A stretch of 64,000 nucleotides of DNA from Brevundimonas sp. SL130 (GTDB taxonomy: Bacteria > Pseudomonadota > Alphaproteobacteria > Caulobacterales > Caulobacteraceae), in contig NZ_CP113064.1 of the NCBI RefSeq assembly GCF_026625805.1, positions 2,272,657-2,336,656 of the forward strand. Direction: 5' to 3'. Under the pieces are notes generated by a model. That model did no database searches, was not told the origin of the DNA, and saw nothing but the letters and a program-made list of their open reading frames with translations. Below, one piece after another: positions 1 to 8,051 of the stretch (position 1 is the first letter of the stretch; each line of letters begins with the position of its first letter). The position numbers were made by a program, and so were the translations under genes.

Positions 1-1731
1 CTGATCGCCGACGACGGCAAGGGCATCCCGAAAGACGAGCTGCCCCTGGCCATCGAGCGCCACGCCACGTCCAAGCTGGAGCCCGACGACGCCGGTGATG
101 TGGACCTGTTGCGCATCCATACCTTGGGCTTCCGGGGCGAGGCCCTGCCCTCCATCGGCTCGGTCGCCCGCCTGTCGATCACCACCCGGTCGCGTGACGA
201 GGCCGAAGCCTGGGTCATCCAGGTCGAGGGCGGCGCGACCCGTCCCCTGGCCCCCGCCCCCTTCCCCGGCCCGCACGGCGCGCGGGTCGAGGTGCGCGAC
301 CTCTTCTACGCCACCCCCGCCCGGCTCAAGTTCATGAAGTCCGAACGGGCCGAGGCCATGGCCATTTCGGAAGAGATCAAACGCCAGGCCATGGCGCACG
401 AGGCCGTCGCCTTCACCCTGTCGCTGGACGGCAAGGTCGCCTTGCGCCTGCCCGCCGAACACCCCGGCGACGAGGGCCGGCTGAAACGGCTGTCCGCCCT
501 GCTGGGCCGCGACTTCGAGGCCAACGCCCTGCTGATCGATCAGGCGCGGGACGGGGTGCGCCTGACGGGCTACGCCGGCCTGCCCACCTATTCGCGCGGC
601 AATGCGGCGCATCAGTATCTGTTCGTCAACGGCCGCCCGGTGAAGGACCGGCTGCTGCAAGGGGCCCTGCGCGGCGCCTATGCCGACTTTCTGGCCAGGG
701 ACCGGCACCCGGCCGCCGTCCTGTTCCTGGACATCGACCCGCTGTACGTGGACGTCAACGTCCACCCCGCCAAGGCCGAGGTCCGGTTCCGCGATCCGGC
801 CCTGGTGCGTGGCCTGATAGTCGGCGCCCTGAGGCATGCGCTCCACGCCGCCGGCCACCGCGCCTCCACCACCGTCGCCGCCGACGCGATGGCGGGCTTC
901 CAGCCCCACACCGGCGTCACCACCGGACCGGCCTACAGCCCCAGTTCCCCGTCGGCACAGGGGTTCAGCGGCTGGACCGGCTGGTCCCAGCCCGCCGCCG
1001 CCGCCCAGGTCCTGCCCGGCCTCAACGAACGCAGCGCCCGCGTCGAACCCAGCTGGGACGGCCCCGCCTGGCCTCAGCCGTCAGCTGCACACGACCCGTC
1101 CGCTCACGACTCACGACTCACTAGTCACCCCACGCCCCAAGACCCCCTCGACTACCCCCTCGGCGCCGCGCGGGGCCAACTCCACGCCAACTATATCGTG
1201 GCCCAGACCCGCGACGGCCTAGTCATCGTCGATCAGCACGCCGCCCACGAGCGGCTGGTCTATGAGCGGATGAAGGCCCAGATGGCCGAGGGGTCCGTGA
1301 CCCGTCAGGCCCTGCTGACGCCCGAGGTGGTCGATCTGGACCCGGCCGAGGCCGAACGCGTCGCCTCGCGCGCCGAGGAACTGGCCGAGATGGGCCTGAT
1401 CGTCGAGGCCTTCGGCGCCGGCGCCGTCCTGGTGCGCGAGACCCCGGCCATGTTGGGCGACACGGACGTGCAAGGGTTGATCCGCGACATCGCCGACGAC
1501 TTGGCCGAACACGGCCTGGCCCTGTCGCTCAAGGAACGCCTCGCCGCCATCTGCGGCACCATGGCCTGCCACGGCAGCGTCCGCTCCGGCCGCATCCTCA
1601 CCGCCCCCGAAATGAACGCCCTGCTCCGCCAGATGGAGGCCACCCCGCATTCGGGCCAGTGCAACCACGGCCGGCCGACCTATGTGGAGCTGAAGCTGCA
1701 CGATCTAGAGAAGCTGTTCGGGCGGCGGTGA
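1..1731 (+). CDS. mutL: DNA mismatch repair protein MutL (5' end outside window)
   Basis: MutL is the ATP-dependent linker of methyl-independent mismatch repair; it couples MutS recognition to strand removal. The frame is open from base 1 and encodes the GHKL ATPase signatures (DDGKGI, then ATSKL and [12 protein letters not shown]), so only the N-terminal few dozen residues are missing. A low-complexity, Pro/Ser/Ala-rich linker spans about 880-1150. The C-terminal domain carries [12 protein letters not shown], which matches the DQHA(X)2E(X)4E endonuclease motif of MutL proteins from bacteria without MutH, and ends with the metal-site region [12 protein letters not shown]. The last 124 bp are repeated at 3575-3698, beyond an inserted gene. 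Confidence 0.97.
   Translation: MIADDGKGIPKDELPLAIERHATSKLEPDDAGDVDLLRIHTLGFRGEALPSIGSVARLSITTRSRDEAEAWVIQVEGGATRPLAPAPFPGPHGARVEVRDLFYATPARLKFMKSERAEAMAISEEIKRQAMAHEAVAFTLSLDGKVALRLPAEHPGDEGRLKRLSALLGRDFEANALLIDQARDGVRLTGYAGLPTYSRGNAAHQYLFVNGRPVKDRLLQGALRGAYADFLARDRHPAAVLFLDIDPLYVDVNVHPAKAEVRFRDPALVRGLIVGALRHALHAAGHRASTTVAADAMAGFQPHTGVTTGPAYSPSSPSAQGFSGWTGWSQPAAAAQVLPGLNERSARVEPSWDGPAWPQPSAAHDPSAHDSRLTSHPTPQDPLDYPLGAARGQLHANYIVAQTRDGLVIVDQHAAHERLVYERMKAQMAEGSVTRQALLTPEVVDLDPAEAERVASRAEELAEMGLIVEAFGAGAVLVRETPAMLGDTDVQGLIRDIADDLAEHGLALSLKERLAAICGTMACHGSVRSGRILTAPEMNALLRQMEATPHSGQCNHGRPTYVELKLHDLEKLFGRR
1608..1731 (+). repeat. Direct repeat copy 1: 3' end of mutL
   Basis: These 124 bp recur in the same orientation at 3575-3698 (offset 1967) with two mismatches, at 1638 (G/A) and 1707 (A/G). 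Both differences are synonymous in the mutL frame. Similarity stops just after the shared TGA stop codon. The copies flank the tannase-type gene. Confidence 0.95.
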
Positions 1732-1778
1732 AGGCTGAGCCTTCGCCATAACCCGCCGCCCGTCCTCCCCGCGACGCC

Positions 1779-3503
1779 CTATTCCAGGACCGACTTCAGC
1801 CAGCCATAGGCTTCCTGAACATCATAGTCGCCGCTGTGAGGCGTCATCCACGGCGTGGCGAAATTCACCTGTTTGACGTCCGCGTCGCCCGCCGCAGCCC
1901 GTGACAGGACCACCCCCACCGTAAAGCCGGTGTCGCGGTCGATCATCCCATGCCGGACATACCAGAAGGGGGCCGCCGCCGCCGTAGGCTGACCGAGATA
2001 GGTCAGGGGATCGATCAATCGGACCTGGTCCGCCAGTCCCGCTCCAGGTCCAGCGGTCCACTCCGACCAGCTCATGCCCGTGTCGTCGGGGCCGGAACCG
2101 TCGCCCGCGACCGTATTGTTCGCCCAGCCGTAGGGCGTGAAGTTCGAATAGGATTGATCGGCCGCCCCGAACAGGGTGTTTTCTCCGTCCGCGCCGTTGC
2201 CGGTGTTGCCGGTGCGGTCAAACGCCGGCACCGGCTTCAAGGCCGCCGTCTTGGCGACGAAGCGCAGGAAGTTCGCCAGATCGAGGCGCGTCACCTTGCC
2301 GTCGGCGACCTCAAGCCAGTCGTTCGCGATCTCCACCTGGCGGCCGCCCCCAGGCCCAAATCCACGCAGGGTGATCTGGAAATCATCGCCCAGGGCCGGA
2401 ACGGCGCCGCCGGCGGCGATATGGCGTTCGACCTCCAGCGCCACCTGTCGCGCGACCGCTTCCGGCATGGTCGCCGTCGTCAGGGAGCGACCGTCGGCCA
2501 GAGTGAGCTCCAGGCCCGCCAAATAGGCGGGATAGCCGGCGGCCAGCTCTGCGGACGCCGCCGCCTGCGCCGCGCCCCACACGCCCCCCGCCGTCGTCTC
2601 TGGAGCGCGCACATCGCGATAGAGCCATTCATAGGCCATGTCCGCATGGCCCAGATCAGTGATCGGGCAATAGGCGATCACGGCGAACACCCGGTCGGAC
2701 AAGGTGCTGCGTCCGTCGGCCGCCACCCCGGCCGCGCCGATCTCAGTCAGGAAAGGCAGGAAATCTCGACTGTCGCCAGAGGCGGCGACCACGGCCGACA
2801 ACCCGCCGCCGCCCGACGTGCCGGTCACCACGATCCGCTCGGCCGACCCCGCCAGCGCACCGTCATTCAGGCGCAGCCAGCGGATGGCCGCCTTCGTATC
2901 GACGACCGCCGCCGGCGCGTGGCCGGGGAATCCTCCATCCGCGCCGACCAGACCCCGCCCCCGTGTCCCGACATCGACATAGACATAGCCGGCGGCCAGG
3001 GCCGCGCCCGCCTTGTCGGTGTCGCTGGTGGAGGAATAGACCCCGCCGTCCGTAATCCCCGCCCTCAGCTCGCTGGCGAACCAGCCGGCGTTGTTGACGT
3101 TCAGGATGATCGCCGCCGTCTCGCTCGCCCCCTCCGGCACGAAGACGTACAGCGACTGATAGGTCAGCGGATCCTGAAGCGTCTGGCTGGCGGCGCCCGA
3201 CGGGCTGCCGCCCGGCCCCATCTTCCGGCTCGGTTGCTCAGCCGCCAAGGCCACAGGCTTGGCGACATAGGTCGCCCGATAACGCCGCACCATCAGGGGC
3301 GCCCCGTCCACCGTAACCGTGATCCGCGTGTAGGCTGTTGGATCCAGACGCAGCGCAGCATCGAACCCGCCGTTTGCGGGGGCCTGGGTCTGGCTCTGCA
3401 TCTGGCCTTGCGCGGGGGTGTCAGGCTGAGCGAGGGCCGCGCCCGACCAAAGCGCCAAGCCGGTCGCCAGCGAGGAGACGAGCGCGCGACGAATAGGGGA
3501 CAT
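1779..3503 (-). CDS. Secreted tannase-type (subtype B) alpha/beta hydrolase
   Basis: Predicted exported esterase of 574 aa. Residues 1-26 form a signal peptide ending ALA|QP. The serine elbow GTSGGGG places the nucleophile near Ser230 and is followed by a YCPITDLGHADMAYEW-type block. The C-terminal RHGMIDRDTG (about 517-526) and PHSGDYD (His near 556) fit the Asp and His of bacterial subtype B tannases such as the Lactobacillus plantarum enzyme. Substrates are probably galloyl or other phenolic esters; PHB-oligomer hydrolases are a less likely alternative. The reading frame is open to 3668 only because it runs through the antisense strand of the mutL duplicate, so the ATG at 3503 before the signal peptide is chosen. 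It lies antisense between the two mutL repeats, which suggests acquisition. Confidence 0.8.
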   Translation of the reverse strand: MSPIRRALVSSLATGLALWSGAALAQPDTPAQGQMQSQTQAPANGGFDAALRLDPTAYTRITVTVDGAPLMVRRYRATYVAKPVALAAEQPSRKMGPGGSPSGAASQTLQDPLTYQSLYVFVPEGASETAAIILNVNNAGWFASELRAGITDGGVYSSTSDTDKAGAALAAGYVYVDVGTRGRGLVGADGGFPGHAPAAVVDTKAAIRWLRLNDGALAGSAERIVVTGTSGGGGLSAVVAASGDSRDFLPFLTEIGAAGVAADGRSTLSDRVFAVIAYCPITDLGHADMAYEWLYRDVRAPETTAGGVWGAAQAAASAELAAGYPAYLAGLELTLADGRSLTTATMPEAVARQVALEVERHIAAGGAVPALGDDFQITLRGFGPGGGRQVEIANDWLEVADGKVTRLDLANFLRFVAKTAALKPVPAFDRTGNTGNGADGENTLFGAADQSYSNFTPYGWANNTVAGDGSGPDDTGMSWSEWTAGPGAGLADQVRLIDPLTYLGQPTAAAAPFWYVRHGMIDRDTGFTVGVVLSRAAAGDADVKQVNFATPWMTPHSGDYDVQEAYGWLKSVLE

Positions 3504-3574
3504 TTTTGACCGAGCCTGTGGCTGTTCGACCGCCACCCTATAGTCAGACCGCCCAAAGTAAACCGCGCCGCCCT

Positions 3575-3698
3575 CGAAATGAACGCCCTGCTCCGCCAGA
3601 TGGAAGCCACCCCGCATTCGGGCCAGTGCAACCACGGCCGGCCGACCTATGTGGAGCTGAAGCTGCACGATCTGGAGAAGCTGTTCGGGCGGCGGTGA
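3575..3698 (+). pseudogene. Duplicated 3' fragment of mutL (direct repeat copy 2)
   Basis: This stretch matches the last 124 bp of mutL with two synonymous differences and can encode only the final 39 residues plus stop (ATG at 3579). It has no upstream mutL sequence, so it is a remnant rather than a gene. Such a fragment is expected when DNA enters at the 3' end of a gene carrying its own copy of that end, or after a tandem duplication followed by deletion. The differences being silent hints that this copy came from a functional mutL allele. Confidence 0.93.
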
Positions 3699-3767
3699 GG
3701 AGATGGCGTTAAGGCGACCTCAAATGGACACATTGACAAATATACGTTAAAATGCGACACACAGACC

Positions 3768-4991
3768 ATGCTGTACCGTCTTGAACTCGAGAACTTCTAC
3801 TCTGTCCGCGATCAGCAGGTCATCGACGTGACCGTCGCTCCGAACGTACCGGATGACGAGGACAGATTCGGGCCTATTTTTACGGGTGCCACCGACCGTG
3901 CCCCCAAGGTGCTGGTCCTTTACGGACCCAATGCGTCGGGCAAAACGACCATCCTGCGCGCCTTGGAATTCGTCGCGATCTTCATCCGAGACAGCGCCCA
4001 AACGAACGGACCTGGCTTTCCGTGCCAGCGCTTCAACGACGACGAATGTTCCAACCGCCCGATCCGGCTCGCTGTCGAGTTCGGCGGCACAATGGATTTA
4101 TCGGAGGTGGTCGTCGAACGCGCTGAACACGGACTCGACGTCGAACATGGGCTCTATCGCTATGAACTGGAACTCAACGTGGTCGATGGCACGCCTGTGT
4201 CCGTTCGACTAGAAGCTCTGCGCCAGAAGCCACTCGGCAAGGGCAAGTGGCAGAGAGTGTTCGAGCGCATTGAGGGCGACGTCCAAGGTTCAAAGACCTT
4301 CGCCATTTCCGGCTATCGGCATCTGCTCAACACCCTGAAACCGAACGTCTCGGTGATCTCCTCCTTCGCCCAGTTTGGACACCCGACGGCGGAGTTGTTC
4401 GCAGATGTCGCAAGGACGGTCTATTCGAACATCGGGCGACAAGTACTAGGCGACGAGGGCATCCTCAACATCTTCCGGCAATCTTCGGACTTGATAAACC
4501 GGGTCACACGCGACCTAAACCGGATTGACGTCGGCATTGAGGGCATGCGCTTTGTCGATACACCGACCGGCCCGTTAGCGATGTTCAAGCACTCCGGCCT
4601 GACGCTCGAAATGCCTTGGCAGCTCCAGAGCGACGGGACCCGTTCTTTCATCCGTGCCTTCCCTTATCTGGCGCTGGCGCTGGAGCGCGGCGGCGTGGCG
4701 ATCCTGGATGAGTTTGACACCATGATACACGCTGTGGTCCTGCCCGACATTCTGAGGTGGTTCTACGACAAGCAAGTCCGGAATCAGGAGGACGCCCAAG
4801 CTTGGATCAGTGTACATTCTGCCTCGCTCCTCGATGACCTAGTCAAGGAACAGGTGATCTTGTGCGAGAAGGATGCGCTGGGTCGAACTCACGTCTTCAG
4901 CCTCATGGATGTTAAGGCCGTGCGGCGCGATGAGAACCTGTACAAAAAATACCTGAGCGGTGCGTTCGGCGCGCTCCCTCATATCGGATGA
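3768..4991 (+). CDS. AAA-family ATPase, AbiLi/RloA-like (COG1106 type)
   Basis: A 407-aa ABC/SMC-like ATPase and probable sensor or motor subunit of a two-gene defence cassette. The N-terminal LENFYSVRD is typical of these ATPases. Walker A is GPNASGKT (53-60), a signature-like QSDGTR lies at 287-292, Walker B is AILDEFD (311-317), and a switch histidine sits in SVHSASLLDD (His350). The C-terminal YLSGAFGALP (395-404) matches the YLxGxxGxxP end common in COG1106 proteins. The stop overlaps the RloB start by 4 bp (ATGA), so the two are co-translated. Base composition is visibly less GC-rich than neighbouring genes. The anti-phage role is inferred from family and pairing. Confidence 0.85.
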   Translation: MLYRLELENFYSVRDQQVIDVTVAPNVPDDEDRFGPIFTGATDRAPKVLVLYGPNASGKTTILRALEFVAIFIRDSAQTNGPGFPCQRFNDDECSNRPIRLAVEFGGTMDLSEVVVERAEHGLDVEHGLYRYELELNVVDGTPVSVRLEALRQKPLGKGKWQRVFERIEGDVQGSKTFAISGYRHLLNTLKPNVSVISSFAQFGHPTAELFADVARTVYSNIGRQVLGDEGILNIFRQSSDLINRVTRDLNRIDVGIEGMRFVDTPTGPLAMFKHSGLTLEMPWQLQSDGTRSFIRAFPYLALALERGGVAILDEFDTMIHAVVLPDILRWFYDKQVRNQEDAQAWISVHSASLLDDLVKEQVILCEKDALGRTHVFSLMDVKAVRRDENLYKKYLSGAFGALPHIG

Positions 4992-5551
4992 GCCGACGCC
5001 CGCCACATATTCCACAGCGGACGCCCATCTTCGTGGGATGCGAGGGTGAGTCCGAGGCCGCCTACGTCGCACTCTTACAAGACCTGTCGCTGGCGAATGG
5101 CGCACATGTTCATGTTCACATCGAAGCTCTCACGCCCGGCGCCGGCGACCCGTTGGCGCGCGTAGAACGAGCGATCGCCCGTCTGGATAGGTTGCGGGGG
5201 CGTCGGACACCGTTTGCCCACGCCTTCATCCTGCTGGACTCCGATCAACTGCAGTTAAGCCGTGACCGGGCCGAACGAGCCCGGCGCGAAGCCGACGCCT
5301 TTGGCCTAAACATGATCTGGCAAGATCCCTGTCACGAGGCTCTACTGCTACGGCATCTGGAAGGCCGCACCAACCGCCGACCGATGACTAGCCCACTATC
5401 GCTTCAAGCACTCCAGCGAGATTGGCCGGATTATCACAAACCGATGAGTCGACATGGCCTTCGACAGCGACTGGATTTAGCCGCCGTTCGCCGTGCCGGT
5501 GAAAGTCATCCCGACCTTTCGGCTCTACTCGCAGTTCTTGGCCTGCTTTAG
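4988..5551 (+). CDS. RloB-family protein (Toprim-like, AbiLii-type partner)
   Basis: A 187-aa protein of the RloB family, usually encoded beside an AAA ATPase and likely the effector of the pair. The N-terminal CEGESE (18-23) and the acidic LLDSDQ (83-87) resemble the metal-binding Glu and DxD motifs of Toprim-like nucleases. The block PCHEALLLRHLEG (114-126) corresponds to the PCFExWLLxHF motif typical of RloB. It starts inside the ATPase stop codon (ATGA overlap) and ends 2 bp before the phosphatase gene at 5554. Nuclease activity is an inference from motif positions. Confidence 0.82.
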   Translation: MSRRPPHIPQRTPIFVGCEGESEAAYVALLQDLSLANGAHVHVHIEALTPGAGDPLARVERAIARLDRLRGRRTPFAHAFILLDSDQLQLSRDRAERARREADAFGLNMIWQDPCHEALLLRHLEGRTNRRPMTSPLSLQALQRDWPDYHKPMSRHGLRQRLDLAAVRRAGESHPDLSALLAVLGLL

Positions 5552-5553
5552 CC

Positions 5554-6024
5554 ATGCCCTCCATCCTCTTCGTCTGCCTCGGCAACATCTGTCGCTCCCC
5601 CCTCGCCGAGGCCGCCCTCCGCGCCGAGGCCCAACGCCTGCGCTTCGATCTGATCGTCGAGTCCGCCGGCACGGGGAACTGGCATGTCGGCCATCCGCCC
5701 GATCCGCGCGCCCAGGCCGTGGCGCGCAAACATGGGATCGATATTTCCGGCTATCAGGGCCGGCAGGTGACGCCGGCGGACTTCCGCCGCTTCACCCACC
5801 TCATCGCCCTGGACCACGACAACCTGGCCAATCTCCGCCGGATTCAACCCGCCGACGCGGTCGCCGAACTCAGCCTGCTGCTCGACCACGTGCCCGGCCG
5901 CGAGGGCCAGGCCGTGACCGATCCCTATTTCGGCGACGACGCCGGGTTCGAGGTCACCTGGGCCGAGGTTACGGCTGCGGCGGAACAGCTGGCGGCGCGG
6001 CTTCGGGCGTCTCCCGTCCCGTGA
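5554..6024 (+). CDS. Low-molecular-weight protein-tyrosine phosphatase
   Basis: A 156-aa cytosolic phosphatase of the LMW-PTP family, which removes phosphate from tyrosine residues through a cysteinyl intermediate. The P-loop CLGNICRS places the nucleophile at Cys8 and the phosphate-binding Arg at 14. The general acid is Asp123 in VTDPYFGD. The length is typical. The start lies 2 bp after the RloB stop, so translation could be coupled although the gene looks like core genome. Its last 56 bp overlap the convergent small membrane gene. Confidence 0.93.
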   Translation: MPSILFVCLGNICRSPLAEAALRAEAQRLRFDLIVESAGTGNWHVGHPPDPRAQAVARKHGIDISGYQGRQVTPADFRRFTHLIALDHDNLANLRRIQPADAVAELSLLLDHVPGREGQAVTDPYFGDDAGFEVTWAEVTAAAEQLAARLRASPVP

Positions 6025-6295
6025 TCTTGCGCCAGATCCGCTTGCGCGCCTCGACCACCGACACCCCCAGCAGGGCCGCCGTGGTCCAGAACAGGGCCTC
6101 GGTCGTCACCGCCGCGACGATGGCCAGGGTGATGCGCGCGCCGCGATCCAGATCCAGATAGAGGCCCAGCCCGAACCCGGCCCAGGCGCACACCGCCGCC
6201 ACCAGCAGGGCCGCCGCCAGGGCCTTCAAAAATCCCTTGCCGCGCGTCAGCACGCCCTTTTTCGGCGTCTCTACGGTCCCTGTCTCAATGGTCAT
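5969..6295 (-). CDS. Small two-helix membrane protein, function unknown
   Basis: A 108-aa protein with two hydrophobic helices, one following KGFLKALAAALLVA and one following RITLAIVAAVTT, and a Pro/Ala-rich tail; no family recognised. The start at 6295 is supported by AAAGGAG eight bases upstream. Longer readings of this frame run through the opposite sigma-factor gene and are discarded. It is divergent from that sigma gene with about 100 bp between starts. The 3' end overlaps the phosphatase gene by 56 bp tail to tail. Confidence 0.72.
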   Translation of the reverse strand: MTIETGTVETPKKGVLTRGKGFLKALAAALLVAAVCAWAGFGLGLYLDLDRGARITLAIVAAVTTEALFWTTAALLGVSVVEARKRIWRKITGRETPEAAPPAVPPQP

Positions 6296-6393
6296 GGCGA
6301 ACTCCTTTGTTTTTCTACGCCTGACCTGAAAGTCTCGGCCCTTCCTCGAGTCTTTCATCCCGACCGACGATTTTTTCACGGAGACCGCCGCGC

Positions 6394-6908
6394 TTGGGAC
6401 GCGACCAGACCTTTGAGGCCCTGCTGGCCGAGCACGGCGGCATGCTGCGCCGCATCGCCTCGGCCTATGAGGCGGATCGCGAGCGGCGGCGCGAGCTGGA
6501 GCAGGACATATTGCTGGCCGTCTGGCGCGCCCTGCCCAAACACCGGGGCGAGGCCCCCTGCGCCATTTCATCGCCCGCGTGGCCCACAACCGCGCCGTCA
6601 CCCATGTGGCGCGCGAGGCGGCCGAGCCGCGCCGCCAACCTCTGGACGAGGCCGCCCCGTCGGACGCCCCCACCCCGCACGAGGCGGCCGAGACGCGGGA
6701 TCTGCACGACCGACTGGGCCAGGCGGTGCGCGCCCTGCCCCTGTCGCTGCGCCAGCCGGCTCTATTGACCCTGGAAGGTTTCGCCCCGGCCGAGATCGCC
6801 GACATGCTGGGGATGAACCCCAACACCGTCTCCATCCGCCTGACCCGCGCCAAGGCCGCGCTGCGTGAGGCCCTGAACCCCGCTCCATCGCAAGAGGTCC
6901 GCTCATGA
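6394..6908 (+). pseudogene. ECF-type RNA polymerase sigma factor, split by a 1-bp frameshift
   Basis: The first reading frame (TTG at 6394) encodes sigma region 2 (LLAEHGGMLRRIASAYE, then DILLAVWRALPKHRGEA). The sense then jumps to another frame that reads RHFIARVAHNRAVTHV and continues into region 4 (LPLSLRQPALLTLEGF, then MLGMNPNTVSIRLTRAKAAL) to the stop at 6908. Adding one C to the run of five C at 6554-6558 restores a continuous protein of about 171 aa (EAPLRHFIARV). It is either a genuine inactivation, a phase-variable homopolymer, or a sequencing error. Its end overlaps the downstream membrane partner by 4 bp (ATGA). Confidence 0.85.
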
Positions 6909-7477
6909 CCCGCCCTGATGACGACTGGACCGACCTGACCCAGGCCTGGACCGAGACCCCCGACCTCGAACCCCGGCTGGACGCCGGTTTCATCCGGTCC
7001 TTACGCCGCCGCGACCGGCTGGCCCGGCTCAATTTCTGGCTGGAGATGGGCGGCGGGGTCGTCGTGATGGGGGTCATGGGCTGGGCCGTGCGTCGCGGCG
7101 TCCCCCTGCCCGCCGCCGGCGCCGCCCTGGTCTTCGTCCTGTTCGCCATGGGCCTGACCCTATGGTCCCGGCGCGGCCATCCCGGCCTGTTGACCGAGAC
7201 ACCTCAGGCCGTGCTGCGCTCGGCCCTGGGCCAGGCCCGCACCGGCTACCGCTGGGCTCTATCCGGGGTGGCGATCAGCGTCGCGGCCATGATCTTCCAG
7301 GGGATCATCCTGACGACGGTCGATCCCGCGCGGGGGCATATCGAGGCCGTCACAACCGCAGTGTTCGCCTTCCTGCTGATCTGCATCGGCTACTACCTGC
7401 GCCACGCCCGCCGCTGCCGCCGTCGGATGGCGGCGCATCGGGCGGCGCTGGAGGCGTTGGAAATGGACGCCTCGTAG
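6905..7477 (+). CDS. Membrane protein paired with ECF sigma factor (possible anti-sigma)
   Basis: A 190-aa protein with a soluble N-terminal stretch (about 1-45), two membrane helices around 48-90, and two more around 120-165, ending in a basic, Arg-rich segment. The start overlaps the sigma-factor stop (ATGA), the usual arrangement for a sigma/anti-sigma pair. The cytosolic N-terminus contains no HxxxCxxC zinc anti-sigma motif, so the anti-sigma role is inferred from position only. No named family is recognised. Confidence 0.65.
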   Translation: MTRPDDDWTDLTQAWTETPDLEPRLDAGFIRSLRRRDRLARLNFWLEMGGGVVVMGVMGWAVRRGVPLPAAGAALVFVLFAMGLTLWSRRGHPGLLTETPQAVLRSALGQARTGYRWALSGVAISVAAMIFQGIILTTVDPARGHIEAVTTAVFAFLLICIGYYLRHARRCRRRMAAHRAALEALEMDAS

Positions 7478-7484
7478 GTCCGGA

Positions 7485-8048
7485 TTAGGCGACCTGGAGG
7501 AACAGCACCCGCGCCGCCCCATAATCCCGCGCGTCCAACCGTTGATAGCCGGGCGTGTCGATGTCCGGCTCGTCCGACCCGCGCTCGAACACCACCAGGG
7601 CGCCGGGCTTCAGCCAGTTGCCCTCCAGCAGCCGCGCCAGCGTCTGCTCCCCCAGCCCCTTGCCATAGGGCGGGTCCAGGAAGGCGATGTCGAAGGCCTC
7701 GCCGTCTGATCCGGGCCGCACGCCCAGGTCGGTCGCGCTGCGCCGATGAACGCGCGTGCGGCCCATCACTCCATAGGCGTCGGCGTTCTCGCGGATCGCG
7801 CCCCGCGCCCCGTCATCGGTCTCGACGAACAGGCAGAAGCCCGCCCCCCGGCTGATGGCCTCGAAGCCCAGAGCGCCCGATCCGGCGTACAGGTCGATGA
7901 CCCGCGCGCCGTTCAGGCTCTCGGCCCAGGCGGCGTGTTCCAGCACATTGAACACGGCCTGCCGCGCCCGGTCAGAGGTCGGGCGCGTGCCCTGCCCCTC
8001 GGGCGCGACGATGGCCCGGCCCTTCAGGCTTCCCGCAACGATCCGCAA
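7485..8048 (-). CDS. rsmD: 16S rRNA (guanine966-N2)-methyltransferase RsmD
   Basis: A 187-aa class I methyltransferase that methylates G966 of 16S rRNA during 30S assembly. It begins MRIVAGSLKGR, typical of the family. The SAM-binding motif is DLYAGSGALG (52-61) and the N-methylation catalytic motif is DPPY (125-128). It lies 3 bp after the RluB-type synthase on the same strand and is very likely co-transcribed with it. Confidence 0.95.
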   Translation of the reverse strand: MRIVAGSLKGRAIVAPEGQGTRPTSDRARQAVFNVLEHAAWAESLNGARVIDLYAGSGALGFEAISRGAGFCLFVETDDGARGAIRENADAYGVMGRTRVHRRSATDLGVRPGSDGEAFDIAFLDPPYGKGLGEQTLARLLEGNWLKPGALVVFERGSDEPDIDTPGYQRLDARDYGAARVLFLQVA

Positions 8049-8051
8049 GCC

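Noticed and set aside
1779-3503. PHB-oligomer hydrolase as the product name
   Set aside because: The YCPITDLGHADMAYEW block and the RHG.IDRDT and PHSGDYD motifs fit subtype B tannases better.
1950-3509. Long open frame opposite the tannase-type gene
   Set aside because: It is a GC-rich antisense shadow with no domain, while the other strand has a signal peptide and catalytic motifs.
3504-3668. N-terminal extension of the tannase-type gene
   Set aside because: It runs through the antisense of the mutL duplicate and would bury the signal peptide.
3733-3753. TTGACA and TAAAAT before the ATPase as a promoter
   Set aside because: The spacing of 9 bp is too short for a sigma-70 promoter.
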